A stretch of 64,000 nucleotides of DNA, from the NCBI GenBank assembly GCA_905250075.1, contig CAJNOP010000077.1:496596-560595 (forward strand). Direction: 5' to 3'. Position numbers and translations under genes: made by a program. This DNA comes from Rotaria sp. Silwood1 (taxonomy: Eukaryota > Rotifera > Eurotatoria > Philodinida > Philodinidae). How positions within the stretch are numbered: position 1 is the first letter of the stretch; every line of letters starts with the position of its first letter. Under the pieces are notes generated by a model. It was given only the letters and a program-made list of their open reading frames with translations. It had not been told where the DNA came from and ran no database searches. This document shows positions 37,613-49,744 of the stretch, one piece after another.

Positions 37613-40154
37613 CGAGGGAACTATCCCAAGTGTTAATCACAGATTCGACCGAGAGGTATCCCAATCGATAGAGCTCGACGAGCTGAGCACAGTAGTAATA
37701 AGTGTTTTTCCTGATAGGCCATTCTCAAAGAATTTTATGGTGAAATTTCTCCAATGGAATATAGCATATGAACATCAAATTCATCGATTCGTATGTGTGT
37801 ATCGTATTCCTACTCTTTGCAATGATCAAACTTGACGTTTTATTTCTCTTCTACGTGGAATATTTGTTTTCTACGTCTTGTGAATAGTAATAGTATACGT
37901 TATAAAGCTGTCCTGCTCATGAACTGTTCTACGACTGACTGTGTATTCTTCTAACTATAATTTCATATAGACAGAGAGAAAAGAAAGGAGAATTATTATC
38001 ACCGCTTATTCTTTCTTCATTTTTATTTCTCTCTCTCTGTGTTCTATGGTTGCACCATGTTCCTTTGACGAGAAAACGAAACAAGAACAAATATAAAATC
38101 GTCATGGAGTGATCAAGATCAACTGCGTGATCCTTCTATTCCAGTACATCTTTCTTTCGCAGCGCGTTAATTTTTTCTTTTCTTCCTTCTCGTATGGATT
38201 TTTCCCTATCATATTCGTCCTATCATTTGGATTGTTTTCTTCATTCTCTTCGCCACTGTAGGATTATTCCTACCATGTTTATCTTCATGGATATTTCCAC
38301 CACGTCCACTCATAAAACAGAGAACACAAGTTTAAAATAAAACATGCCACATTCTACGATCTTCAGAGTGAGCCTCTCAACAGGATAATATCCGTTATCA
38401 AAATGATAAATATCGTAAATATCGCTAAACGTGTGCTCGATGAAATATTATCAAAAGACATCGCTCGGATAACGTATTTGACCGAGGAGGAAACTTCAAT
38501 CGCTGATCAAATACTGAAGTCTGTTGAACGACATTTTTACAAGCGACAGTTATGAAATTGATGATGATACTACTCTGAAGCTCGTCGACAATATTGATAT
38601 CAATAATACTGATATCGACTTTACGCCTGAAGACAATAGTAGCGACTCCAGTTCCGAATTTACTGCATTTACGTTGGACTATATGAGAAAAGTTGTAGAT
38701 TTTGCTCGGCCGGGTATCGCATTTACAACAGTACAACATGAATTTCCACGTGTAAAATATCCAATGCAATTAGCACGATTTCGAAAATATATGCAAAAAG
38801 ATGGAAATCGTTGACAAAAACTATCTCGTCTTGAATTGTTTGTTCTTGAAAAGTTTAAACAAGCACGCGATGCAAATTTGCCGGCTTACGATACAGACAT
38901 CCGACGATGGTCATTAACTCAAACTGCAGTGGAAGGTATCGATAATTTCCTCGCTAGCGATAAACGGTTGTTGAATTTTAAACGACGAAATAACATTCGC
39001 TCCAGGAAAGTCACAAAATTCGTCGCAAAACATGAGGTTTTTCATAAACAAGAAATTAATCAAGCTGGCGAAGAGTTCGTTAGTGAAGTTAAAAAGGTCT
39101 TACCGAAGTACAAGCTTGGATATATTTTTAATATTGATCAATCAGGTTTTCATTACGAATTTACATCAAATCGTACTTTATCTTTTCGAAATGAAAGATC
39201 GACGTTTGTCACCGTTAAATCACTCAACGCCACCACACATTCGTATACTGTAATGCCACTTATCAATGCTGCTGGTCGACTCGTTGGTCCTGTTTTCATC
39301 TGTTTGCAAAAATCTACAAGCCGTTTTCCGATAACAAAAGATGTGTTTTCAGCTTCGAACGTGATCGTCACCTGCAGTATATCTGGTAAATTAAATAAGT
39401 CGTTGATGGAGTATTGGATACAGGAAGTTCTCGACGATGTCACGAACAACCGGTTTCTTCTATTAGTCGATCAATGGTCCATTCAAACCGATAATTCTAT
39501 TTATGAAGATAATTTAACCAAAGGACAATCTTGTAAATTGATGGTGATACCACGAAAAGTTACATCAACAAAACAACCTTGCGATCGATATTTCTTTCGT
39601 CAATGGAAAAGTTTAGTACGAAGAATCTATCACCATGTATTGATAGATGATCTCAATATTGATTTGAGGGCTCGAGATTCCATTATCAAGATGCAGTCAC
39701 TCGTTCACAACCAACTTTCTGCTGATATTTGTATACCAATGATTTTCTATTCGTGGTCAGTCTGTGGATATTTTCCGCCAAAATATCTGTCATTTTCGAA
39801 TATAAATGAAATTTGCTTCAGTTTCAAGGTAGACCAATGTTCTACCAGTAACTGTAGCGGTTATCCATTTATTTCTTGTAGTGATTGTCGACATATCCTT
39901 TATTTTGAACATTTTTTCAATAGTTATCATTTCCATTAATAAAAAGAACTACTTCTCATGCGTCTTTCACAATGAACAAATCTAATATATCCTTGCATAG
40001 TATGTGCCATAGAGATAATATGATCAGACAAATTCTATAAAAAAAAGACCCATCAGGAGAAACGTTTATTACTACAGTGATTAGCTCGTCAAGCTCTGTC
40101 GACTGGTATAACTCCCGCCCGAATCTGCGATTAACACTTGGGATAGTTCCCTCG
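37613..40154 (+). mobile_element. pogo/Tigger-type DNA transposon with 72-bp terminal inverted repeats
   Basis: The left end, CGAGGGAACTATCCCAAGTG, is repeated inverted at the right end (TGGGATAGTTCCCTCG ends at 40154). The inverted repeats extend about 72 bp with about ten differences. Both ends are flanked by TTA (left ...ACTTA, right TTAGAA), consistent with a TA-containing target duplication. The 2.5-kb interior holds a DDE transposase frame on the plus strand. The right end lies directly against the truncated amine oxidase frame. Confidence 0.85.
38403..39939 (+). pseudogene. pogo/Tigger-like DDE transposase, nearly intact
   Basis: An N-terminal piece starts at ATG 38403 (MINIVNIAKRVLDEILSKDI) and shifts frame near 38520 into the main frame. 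That frame runs to the TAA at 39939 with a single in-frame TGA at 38812-38814. It contains a CENP-B/Tigger-like helix-turn-helix region (RRWSLTQTAVEG) and DDE catalytic segments: NIDQSGFHYEF, LLLVDQWS and, after IPRKVTSTKQP, CDRYFFRQWKSLVRR (where Tigger proteins have TSLLQPLDVGVFKPFK). All three acidic positions appear present. One nonsense codon and one shift suggest recent inactivation, or sequencing error if the copy is live. It would cut and paste its own element via the flanking inverted repeats. Confidence 0.82.
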
Positions 40155-41540
40155 TTAGAAGCGGCTCGTTTATTGATACATAATGGAGTACAAACGTTTC
40201 TAATTGGAGCACGAAATCGTACTGGTGGCCGAATCTGGTCGGTTCAGTTAAAAAATGGCCACGCACTCGATTTAGGTGCAAACTGGATTCATAGTGTCAA
40301 TGGAACTATACCACATGGTTTTCTATCGAATCCCTTATGAGACCTTGTCCAGCAAGCTAAAATTCCTACTCATAGTACAACACTTAGTGAACTACAAAGT
40401 TTTAATACGATCGATCAGAATATAGCAAGCAATCTAGACGTATGGTTCGATGATTATATGAATTACATCCAAGAAACGACCAAAACATGGGGAGGAAATC
40501 AATCTCTCCAACAATATGCTGAGACATTTTTTACAATGAAAAATATGACTGGCGAACAGCGAGATGCATTTTACTCTTCTCTACATATGACTATCGATGT
40601 TAATAAAGGCACTGAAATCGATAAGATTAATGCAAAGAATTTTGTTGATATTACCACTAGTTATTATGGTGTAGACCATGTATTTCATGATACTGGTTAT
40701 CATTCAATTATTGACTATATAGTCAAAGATTTTCGAGATGGTGATATACGTTTTGGACAAATCGTAAATAAAATAAGTTACGATCAGGATTTAGTTGAAG
40801 TGCAAACTGTAAATGGACATGTCTGTCGTGCCCAATATGTTCTCTTAACAGTATCTTTGGGTGTATTAAAAGGTCGACAAATTGTATTCAAACCACTGTT
40901 ACCACAATGGAAATCGAATGCTATCGATCGAATTGGATACGGACTTATGGATAAAGTTGTTTTAGTATGGGACAAAGCTTGGTGGACTTCAGTAAGTTAT
41001 TATTTTAAGCGTGTTACGTCGAAACCATCTCCTTTCAGTGCTTGGATTAGCGTCAATAAATGGAACGACCGACCAGCTCTGGTCTGTGTGTTTATTGGTG
41101 GTGATGCCAATCGAATAAAAACCTTAACAAATGAGCAAGCTGTTGAAGAAGTGCGAAATGCGTTACAACAAATGTTTCCAAATCAAAGTATTCCGATGCC
41201 TATCGATAGCTTTGTACCACGCTGGAAATCAGATCTATTTTCCAATGGTTCATATTCGTACTTATCTCAACACCAAACTTATGAAGATATGATATATATT
41301 AGTAAACCAATTGTTAATAAACTACTCTTTGCAGGTGAAGCCACATCCCAGGAATTTCATGAGTGTGTACATGGTGCTTTGCTAAGTGCACGACGAGAAG
41401 TAACTCGATTATTGCACGTTTATGAATTGTCTGTAAATCAAACTAAGCCCGCATCTCGGTCAGCGGCGATAAGTCCATTCGAAATCATACTCATTATCAA
41501 TGTCATCTTTTTAAAACTTTTGCCTTATTTAATGAACTGA
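40155..41540 (+). pseudogene. Flavin amine oxidase (polyamine/monoamine oxidase-like), 5'-truncated
   Basis: The frame starts against the transposon end with LEAARLLIHNG and continues to the TGA at 41540. It shows GGRIWS (FAD region), LGANWIH, a long substrate domain, and the C-terminal FAD motif LLFAGEATSQEFHECVHGALLSARREV, followed by a hydrophobic tail (PFEIILIINVIFLKLLPYL) that could anchor it in membrane. The family oxidises amines with FAD and releases an aldehyde and peroxide. Defects: the N-terminal GxGxxG dinucleotide motif is missing because the transposon abuts; the usual LEAR glutamate reads LIGAR; there is an in-frame TGA at 40338-40340. The sequence left of the transposon does not supply the missing N-terminus. 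Not functional as it stands. Confidence 0.85.
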
Positions 41541-42353
41541 CGTTTTTTATTTTATTTTTTAATATTCTTTAAAAAAACATTGAAAATTAATGAAACAGGC
41601 AAATTTAAAACATTTTTTTATGAATCTAGAACGATATCTATTTTGCTATTGTTCGATACAAAATTTATTGCCGAACACATGTTCATATTCGAACCAAAAT
41701 TAAGTTACACTAGTCCACCGGTAGATTCTCTTGTTAGCTGCGATCAGACACGAAAAATTTAAGTCTTTCCTAACAGTTCACTTTTCGAAAATAGTAATTT
41801 GATTTTGGCCTTTTTAGTTCGATGCTTGGGCTGCATTATCTGATTGGAACTTTGATAGTCATTTTTACGAATGTGAAAGAGTCTTTTTCATATCTGAAAC
41901 ATAACATTTCTATTACGTTATTATTGAATAGGTTTCTTTTTCAAATATAGTACGTTGAAACATAAGAAATTACGTGTTTTGTAAATTATTTATAACTGTA
42001 AAAAAACACGATGAGCTGTTTCTCCTCAACCGTTCTATGAAGAAAAATAAATTGGAAATTTATGTAATTGTTTCTCGATTAAAAATATTCCAAAAGTTTG
42101 TAGGCACAGAAAGATTATAAATTGCTTTTAAATCATTAGTTTTAGCAATACAGTAGAGTTTCGTTATGATTGATAAACGAATATTTGAGCATCTCTGATT
42201 GTGGCTTTTTTTATCATTCATAAGTTCTTGTATTTCTGTTCTTTTTCTTATGAGTTAATAATGTACAGCTTTTCTTTTTCAATTACATTAAGTAAAGTGT
42301 ATTCACTTCGCTGGCGGTTAACTCTCGACTATAAATTCGAACATCATTCATAT

Positions 42354-42456
42354 CAGGGTGTGGGGTATGTGGGTGTAAGTGTAGATGTGGATGTGAGTGG
42401 GTGCAAGTGTAGGCGTGGGTTTCTTTAGTGATGCACATCCACCCACACCTACACCA
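42354..42456. repeat. Telomere-like palindrome 6
   Basis: AGGGTGTGGGGTATGTGGGT and further GTGGATGTGAGTGGGTGCAA-type units are followed by CACATCCACCCACACCTACACC. Same G-then-C order as the others, diverged units. Confidence 0.65.
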
Positions 42457-42514
42457 TGAGCCGATCATTAATTCCGAGTCATACACTATGTAAGCTTGAA
42501 GTCCTATACAGTTA

Positions 42515-42900
42515 GTGACCATGAATGACAAGAACAATGATGTGGTTGGAAATTTCCAACTTGCACGAACGATGAGGCTATTTTATTTTGGTCATTGTTT
42601 AATAGAAATATTAGTTCTGAAACAATAATTGTATATGACATTCTTCAAATTACATGCGAATCGACATGAATGATAGGGATAATTATGTGATTGGAAACTT
42701 CTAACCTATATGAACGAGTTACCTATCTTGTTATTGTCACGCTTCGATACAAATATTATTCATGATACAACAATTCAGTACTATCTTTTCATTACCCTAC
42801 ATATTAATGGGCATGATTAACAAGAGTAAGTAGATGGTTGGAAATTTCCAAGGTGCACCCATGACATAAATCGATGAGATTGTCGTCATAAAGCAAGAGA
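42515..42900 (+). repeat. 145-bp tandem repeat, about 2.5 copies
   Basis: The core ATGATGTGGTTGGAAATTTC recurs in diverged form at 42538, 42683 and 42829, spaced 145-146 bp. It is preceded each time by CATGAATGA-like sequence and followed by CGATGAG/GAGTTACC. No coding potential. Confidence 0.6.
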
Positions 42901-43854
42901 GAAGTTTTTACTTTATTAATTTAATCATGCATATTAGTTGTTTACTTATCAAAAATTACTATTATATTGGCAAACTGAATGCTACTTATACTTGATTAAA
43001 AAGTAAGAAGTAAAAATAATGGTTTCATACAAATGATTTAAGTTGTTGTACATATGACTTTTCGAAGTGACTATTTCGTTTTAGTTTTATAGAATACCTG
43101 TGAGCTTCGTGTTCAGTTATCTTTTTCTGCAAATGTTGAACAGAATCTCTCTTATCGACATAGTTTAAACAAAAAATGTTTATCTGAAGAAAAGATTTAT
43201 CATTTGAACACGTGTCAATGAAACCAACGAACGGATCAACATTCACTATCATATTTCATCACTTTAAATTACTAAAAAAATTGACAAAATAAGATGTGAT
43301 AATGTTGCTTTGGTTTCTTAATAATAGTAAAAAGTATCAATCCCTAACTTTAAATAACTTTTAAAGCAGTTTCAGAAGTTTTGAGATGTTGTTTAAACAG
43401 GTTGTACTGTCGATGAGATGAAAACAGTTAAACTTGACTCAGCAGCATGTGACTGCAAATCAATTTTATTTACATGAGAATCTTTTCTAAAATACACTAA
43501 TAACAAGTGTTGTTGAATTTCATTTAATATGAAATACGCATGTGTTTGTGTAACTGATATAGTCCGATATAAAATTCTTTCAACATTAAAGAATAAATGT
43601 ATTTGCTTAAAAATAGATTAAAACATCAAGATACGAGACATTTGCTGAAAAAAAAAATAAAAATGATTTACTATTTTCGTCAATTGTCAATATGTCTGAT
43701 AATAAAATTAAAACTATGTCATATTGATATTAAATAATTCATTTCTGATTTAAAAAGAAGACTAACATGAAAACTGTATTGTTGAATAGAAATGAGAGAG
43801 ATGATTAAAAAACAAAGTCTTTAATTGTCTATGATGTCGACAAAACTTTTTTTG

Positions 43855-44882
43855 TTAACCATTCACATTGAATAATTCACAATTAGATGTCGATACACTA
43901 TTGCCTATCTGTCCTCCAGTGATAAGCACCACCGGTGTTTGTGAGGAAGCATTAAATAAAACTGCCGTATGAAGGGAACGTGCAACGCTCATACTCGCTA
44001 CAGGACGCCATATGTTCAGTCGATAATCATACACCTCAGCCGTACGATAGAGTGAACTACTGTTGAAGGATCCACCAGCAACGAGTATTAAGCCGGATGG
44101 CAGTAAAGTTGCACTAATTTCTCTTCGTCCTTGTCCCATGCTTGCAGCGATCGTAAAAGAATTGTTCGTCGGGTTGAAAATGTAAGTCCGTTCTGGATTG
44201 TCATAACCACCTACAATCAAAACTTGTCCAGTAGCTGGAATCAATGTGGCCGTGTGAAAGTATCTATCATTTGGCATTGTATTTGCACTACGGACCCACT
44301 GAGAAGATGATATAGTGAACATTTCGGCTGAACCATACAAGGTACCAGTACCTCCTATAGCTAATACTTTACTCAATGAAGGAAGGTATGTTGCTGTGAA
44401 GTAAACTCGTTTTTCAATCATCGAATTTGTATATGTCCATGTATTCGTACCAAAGTCATATAATTCACATGATTGTAACATGACACTGTTGTTTCCGTAT
44501 CCACCCATGACTAATAGTTTGTTTGATGGTGCTGGTAAATAGATAGCTTGATGTCCATATCGAGCCGTATTCATACTGCTGACAGTTGACCAAGTATTGG
44601 TTGTAGGATTGTAGATTTCAACTGTTTTAAGAAATTTATTATAATAACCTCCTGTGATGATTAATCGGCCATCTGGTAAGAGAGTAGCAGTGTGAAGAAT
44701 TCGAGCATCAGTCATTGACGGGCCTGCACTCCAGATTTGTGTCGTTGCATTGTAAAGTTCCACGGTATTACCATTGATGTTTCCTCCTACGGTGATGACA
44801 CGGCCATTCAAGAGAAGGGTTGATGTGTGATTAGCACGAGCTATTGCAAGTGCTCCTGTCGTTGACCAGCGACCTGAATTCA
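43855..44882 (-). CDS. Kelch-repeat (galactose-oxidase-like) beta-propeller exon
   Basis: The 342-codon frame encodes about seven kelch repeats with the pattern R..HTATLL..G.(V/L)LI.GG......(A/V)E(V/I)Y(N/D)..TN.W. Examples are NGRVITVGG, DGRLIITGG, NKLLVMGG, SKVLAIGG, TGQVLIVGG, SGLILVAGG and TPVVLITGG. It ends FNVNG-TAA. The methionine often called as its start is not needed: a 3' splice site (TATTTAG) lies at 44883, and the exon begins in phase 1 (TG AAT TCA). That matches the phase-1 exon ends of the upstream astacin/beta-domain gene. I infer this is the C-terminal propeller of that gene. Kelch propellers of this type are carbohydrate- or protein-binding; no copper-radical active-site residues can be assigned here. 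Confidence 0.85.
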
Positions 44883-46163
44883 CTAAATATAGGAAAAAAA
44901 AATAATCTAGTGCGTGTTTTTCAGTGTCTAATATATGTTTATTCTTTTAGCTCCACATCAATCAATGTGGAATAAGATTCCTAATTTATATTATTGTTTT
45001 CAATAACTAGTGATTTCATAGGAATTTTTGAATAGTACAGTGACTTTGTATTTCAAGATATTACTGACGAGGATGGTGAAGAATAAATATCATTTGAAAA
45101 ATTTACAAAAACTATTTATTAGAAAAGAAGAAAATTGATGCAAGAATTCCAAAACGAACATGCTAGGATGATTCTACGCGAATAATAACTATTTAAGTTT
45201 CAATGGTTTTTCTATAAAATAATGTACGAACAAGGTTATACATATCTGGTATAAGTATCATAAGTTCTTAAGTTGAAATGACCAGATGATTTAATATTTC
45301 ATGTTACACGTAAAATCCTATCTATTTCGATTAAAAGCAATTATATCTTCGTCTTATTTTAATCACCGCAAGAAAAGAACAAAACAAAATCTATTTCACG
45401 ATTTTGACTTCTACAAACTATTCTTATTTATTATTATGTAACGATCGATAAAACGAAATGCACATGATATTCGTGTACTTGAACCAAAAGTAAGATTGAT
45501 CGATCTTATCTGTTTATTTCAATCAACCGTAGTTAACTTTTTTCATCATTTTGCTAGTGTTTTGATTGATCATTGTCAACATTTCTTATAGAAGATATTC
45601 TCAATATGTTTAAATAGATAAAGTGCATGTATTCAACTATAAAAAAACCAACGCATCTATCTCCTTCGTGCCGTAAACTTGATGCAGTTCACTATAAAAT
45701 CATTGATTAAAGTTTAAATTTGAACCTGTACACTTCAAATCTTACGTAGAAATAGTTTCTTTAGAAATAATCCTACTTAAATCAGGTTTTCTAATCTCAA
45801 TACTGTTGAAAGAACATACTTAGCACAAAACTGCAGTTTAAATTTTACAAGGTTCTTTGAATTTTGAATAAAGTATCAAGGAAAGAATCATATGAACCAG
45901 AACACTGTTTCATACTGATGATCGAAACGATCTGATTTATATATAGATATTCAATAACTCAAAAAAGAAAACTGTTTTCTCTATCAATGATCATCGAAAT
46001 TCAGCTAATACGTATCTTCGTAGATGTATCTTTTATAGAAAATCTTTGACTACTTTGTAATTGAGGCAAAGTAGTCTAAGAACTAAAAAAGCTCTCGCTT
46101 GTATAAAGATTATCATATAAATATGAATGATGCTTTCGATGATAATCTGGAAANNNNNNNNNN
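44883..46163. other. Probable long intron or missing linker of the astacin/kelch gene, with gap
   Basis: About 1.2 kb of AT-rich sequence without coding signal separates the kelch exon from a 10-N gap at 46154-46163. The gap falls inside the (ACA/ACT)n Thr-rich linker, so the end of the linker exon is not assembled and the sequence just below the gap may not be truly contiguous. Confidence 0.55.
46154..46163. other. Assembly gap (10 N)
   Basis: Ten Ns inside the Thr-rich linker of the astacin/kelch gene. The end of the coding exon is hidden here. Confidence 0.99.
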
Positions 46164-49100
46164 GTTGTAGTTGTAGTAGATTTTGTTGTGGTTGTAGTGA
46201 GCATTGTTGTTGTTGATGTTGTGCTAGTTGGTGTTAGATTTGGGTTCCCAGTGCTACTTGTCCGAACAAAAGTCACGTTATTTGGACCGGTTGCGACGAT
46301 CTGAAATGCCCCTGTTACACTTGGATTGTAAGTCGTGACAACTAAATCCATTGTATAAGCAGAAGAAAAATATATTCTAAATTTAAATTCCCAATTATCG
46401 TCGTTAGCATCATCCTGTGAGATAAATAAATTTGTAGTTGGACTGGATGAATTAAAACTGATGTAATAGACAGATGCAAATGTGTCAATATAGCTGTTGC
46501 ACTCAAAAGTATACTGGCCGCTGGATGGAATTGTCAATCGAAGAGTTTCGTAGTAGTAGGAGGCTCCAGCACCGCCATTACGAGCAAATTGTGGATGATT
46601 GACTGTCAATTCACTTGAATAGTAGACTGGATTTAAAGATGGAGCGACTATAGAATAAAAAGAGAAAATACTATCAGAATTCATACTATTCATAGATTAG
46701 TAGTCATCTTTCCTGATATTCCTCGGTCTCTGACACTGACATGAGTTCGATAAAATTAGTTCGGCAATCTTCGTCAATTACATGACGATTTCGATTAATA
46801 AAAGTGGAAATTAGACAAATGTGTATTTTATACAAGCTTGAGAATATGGTTACAATAAAGATGAAATGGTTATGAAAGTAGTTGTGATACTTTTTTTTTA
46901 AAAATATAAACGTTTTGATTCTTATCCAAAACATAATAATTTAGTACAAACCAATTTCAATTTAGTGACTATTCTGTATCAGACTTTTGATAAACATTAC
47001 AGACACATTAATGGAAATTCTTCATCTACATCAGTACCTATATTGATTATCGATGTCTCGATTGAATTCATATGGATATGTAAAAAATCTATGTGGTTCT
47101 TTTTTCAAAGAACCGCTATTTTAGTATCGTACTGAAACAGCATAATTTGGCCAATGAGTCTTAAGCATATTCAATTCACTATATAAAAGTCGGTGTAAGT
47201 TTCAATACAGAACCGAGGATATGTCCTACAAGATAATAGTCCTCAAAGAATGATGTTACTTAGATAGGAGTATTCTTATAACATTTATTGTACTATATCC
47301 TAGACTAAGAAAAGAAACAGCTTACGAAATGTAACACTCATGTGATACATGAATTATTTGATTTTATGGTCTCAAATTATTTCTCATTTCTTTTTTTTGT
47401 CCCACTCTGTTGAAGGTATATTGACTTCCTACATTCAACAATAGAACATATGTTTTCAAGTTTGATACGATATATTTAATTATAGACTGGTTTTTCTCTA
47501 ACTGTCATTCGTGTGTACAAAAAATTCTTTACCTGTTGAGGTCAGTGTAACTGGTGGTAATAAGGGTCCATTTGCTGAACAGTTATAGAATTGTCGGATT
47601 TCTTGAATGTCAATTGGACTCAGCTTGTAACGTTGTCCAATTTTTTTGTTGACCTGAATTGGTTCAATCGTTGGTAAATTATTGATAGAGAATGCAAGTT
47701 TTTCATAGTGCATCAATGATTCATAATCGTACTGAGTATTGAGTGTATTGACCACCGTATTATCGTATTTTTCGAAATTGTAGCTCAAACCTAAATAGTA
47801 ACAAAGAAAGTAATTCATAAATAAGTTTGTTTTTTAAACTGTCATTATCATATGATAAAAATTTAACATTACTTGAGTTCATATTCTGCCAATTAATTTT
47901 GACATAAGAATCCCGATCAGGTCGTGATTGTTCATGAAAGAATCCTGTTTTAAAAAAGACAAAAATAAATGTATTTCAATCATGAAGGAATATTTTATTA
48001 GAATTATTTCGCATTCATGTAGAAAGTTAAAAACTATTTCAAGTGATTTAATTTAAAGTTTATTGTTTTGAATGATGGTATACTGTTTTATTTTTTCTTA
48101 CGACGCCTTACAAATTGACATTTTTCTGTTTTAAATTCTAACAGGAAACATTACGGAATGATCCCAAAAAATCTCGATTTGAAGCATTACCATAAGTGCA
48201 AAGTCAGACTCGACCCAATCAACATCTGCTAAAAAAGAGAGGCACATGAATGTCATCAATTTTTGTAATTCAAACAAAAGTTGTAATTTTTGTGCGCTAA
48301 GGTTTTCTTGCTTTCAATAGAAAATAACAAAAATATTTAGCGTAGATTTTTCTAAGATACTCCAAATAGTTGCATTGGTCACATTTACCCAATGTATGTA
48401 TCAATTCGTGCATAGTTCTTCCATCATCAAAACAACCTGGATAACTCAATGATACAGTTCGTTCACCAGTCATTTCTGTATTTTGTCCGACCTGAAATAA
48501 ACCCAAGCAACATCTATAAAAACAAAAGTAGCATTTTGTATTTATCTTACATATGAATAACAGCCTGCTCCATTTCGTATGGTGATATAATACACATCCG
48601 TTGATACACTAGGTCGAAACTGTACACATCGTGCATTATTGATAGCTGTGAAACTTTCCAATTTTCGCATTCGACTGACGATAGCTGCTTGTTGGTCAGC
48701 CGCTATAAGAAAGAAAAAAAACACATAATTTATATTAATTGATTAAGTACCATGGAGTGTATCCTTTTGGTTTTCTTGATTATATCATATTCAAGAATCG
48801 AAATAGGATAAATAAAACTATAAAAATACATACTATATCCTGATGCAAATACGTAAGGCACGATTCCATTAGGCCAACGCACACTAGTACCAATTCTTGC
48901 TACTCCACGCTTAATTGAAAAAGGAAATTGCAAAACAATTATTTTCAATATAGAATAACTGTTGTACACTTACATTTTGTGCTTTTGACAGAAGTATGTC
49001 TCCTTCATGTGTACCCGCTGAAATTGAGAAGAAAAATGAAACAGTTTTTACATGTATAGATCAAACATGGCAGAGTTCAAAAATAAGATTGAACAAAAAC

Positions 49101-49680
49101 AAAAGGAAATAAATTCTGGTAGCAGTAAACAATGACAACATGAACAAAAAATATAAATATGCCAGCGTTAATGGATGATCTATTCTGATCTGAAATAACA
49201 ATTTGAATAACATTTAGGAGCTGTGTGTACAGCAATGAAGGATTTAGTGAAAACTTGAAGAATTATTTACTAATAAGCCACTTATCGAACCACTACTTAG
49301 ATTAGAAGTTGCGAAATATTGAATCATGAATACTGTTGAAGTGCGTAGAAATGATTAACTAACAAGTGTTGTCCCCAAGAAAATGTGAATAGTTAACCGA
49401 TGACCTTTCATACAAAATCAACTTCTATGATGTATGAATTGGAAACATTGGAAGTTACAAGAAAAAGCACACGAGCAAAAAATCATTTGAGCTGGTACTT
49501 ACGATTCTGTACTAATTTCTGTTTATCCACAGATGGTTGCTCTGTTAAAGGCTAAATTCATTTATTATATTTCATAATCTAAGTTTGTATACAGATTGTA
49601 CTTACTATTGGTTCTGGTAAAGTGCGTGCATTTATAGTGATAATGATACTAGTTAATACAACCAAAACATGGAGCAACAT
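46164..49680 (-). CDS. Astacin metalloprotease with C-terminal beta domain and Thr-rich linker
   Basis: Start ATG at 49680, signal peptide MLLHVLVVLTSIIITINA. Short exons follow: 49680-49606, 49551-49503, about 49021-48976 (THEGDILLS), 48911-48833 (RWPNGIVPYVF), 48704-48550, 48492-48388 (MHELIHTLG), 47944-47876 (GFFHEQSRPDRDSYV), 47791-47534 (SLMHYEKLAFS), 46658-46164. Joined across an intron, the zinc motif reads HELIHTLGFFHEQ, a complete astacin HExxHxxGFxHE, and SLMHY gives the Met-turn tyrosine. The protease domain ends LTSTG in phase 1 and continues in phase 1 into a PPC-like beta domain (NPVYYSSELTVN...GQYTFECNSYIDTF...YTMDLVVTTY), then a run of Thr (TSTTSTTT) into an assembly gap. Secreted zinc endopeptidase, probably active. 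The kelch exon at 43855-44882 is likely its C-terminus. Confidence 0.85.
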
Positions 49681-49730
49681 TGTTTATGCTAAATTGTTTG
49701 TGTAAATAGTATCGTTTGATTCTTATTCGA

Positions 49731-49744
49731 GGCTTTATATATGC
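49731..49744 (-). promoter_or_regulatory. Possible TATA box of the astacin gene
   Basis: On the minus strand the sequence reads GCATATATAAAGCC, about 50-60 bp upstream of the ATG at 49680. This is a plausible distance for a TATA-driven short-leader transcript. The basis is position and motif only. Confidence 0.35.

Larger units (their letters stand above)
41541..43854. other. Non-coding interval with two repeat features
   Basis: AT-rich sequence containing a telomere-like palindrome (42354-42456) and a 145-bp tandem repeat (42515-42900). No gene recognised. The last about 100 bp may be the 3' end of the kelch gene transcript. Confidence 0.5.
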
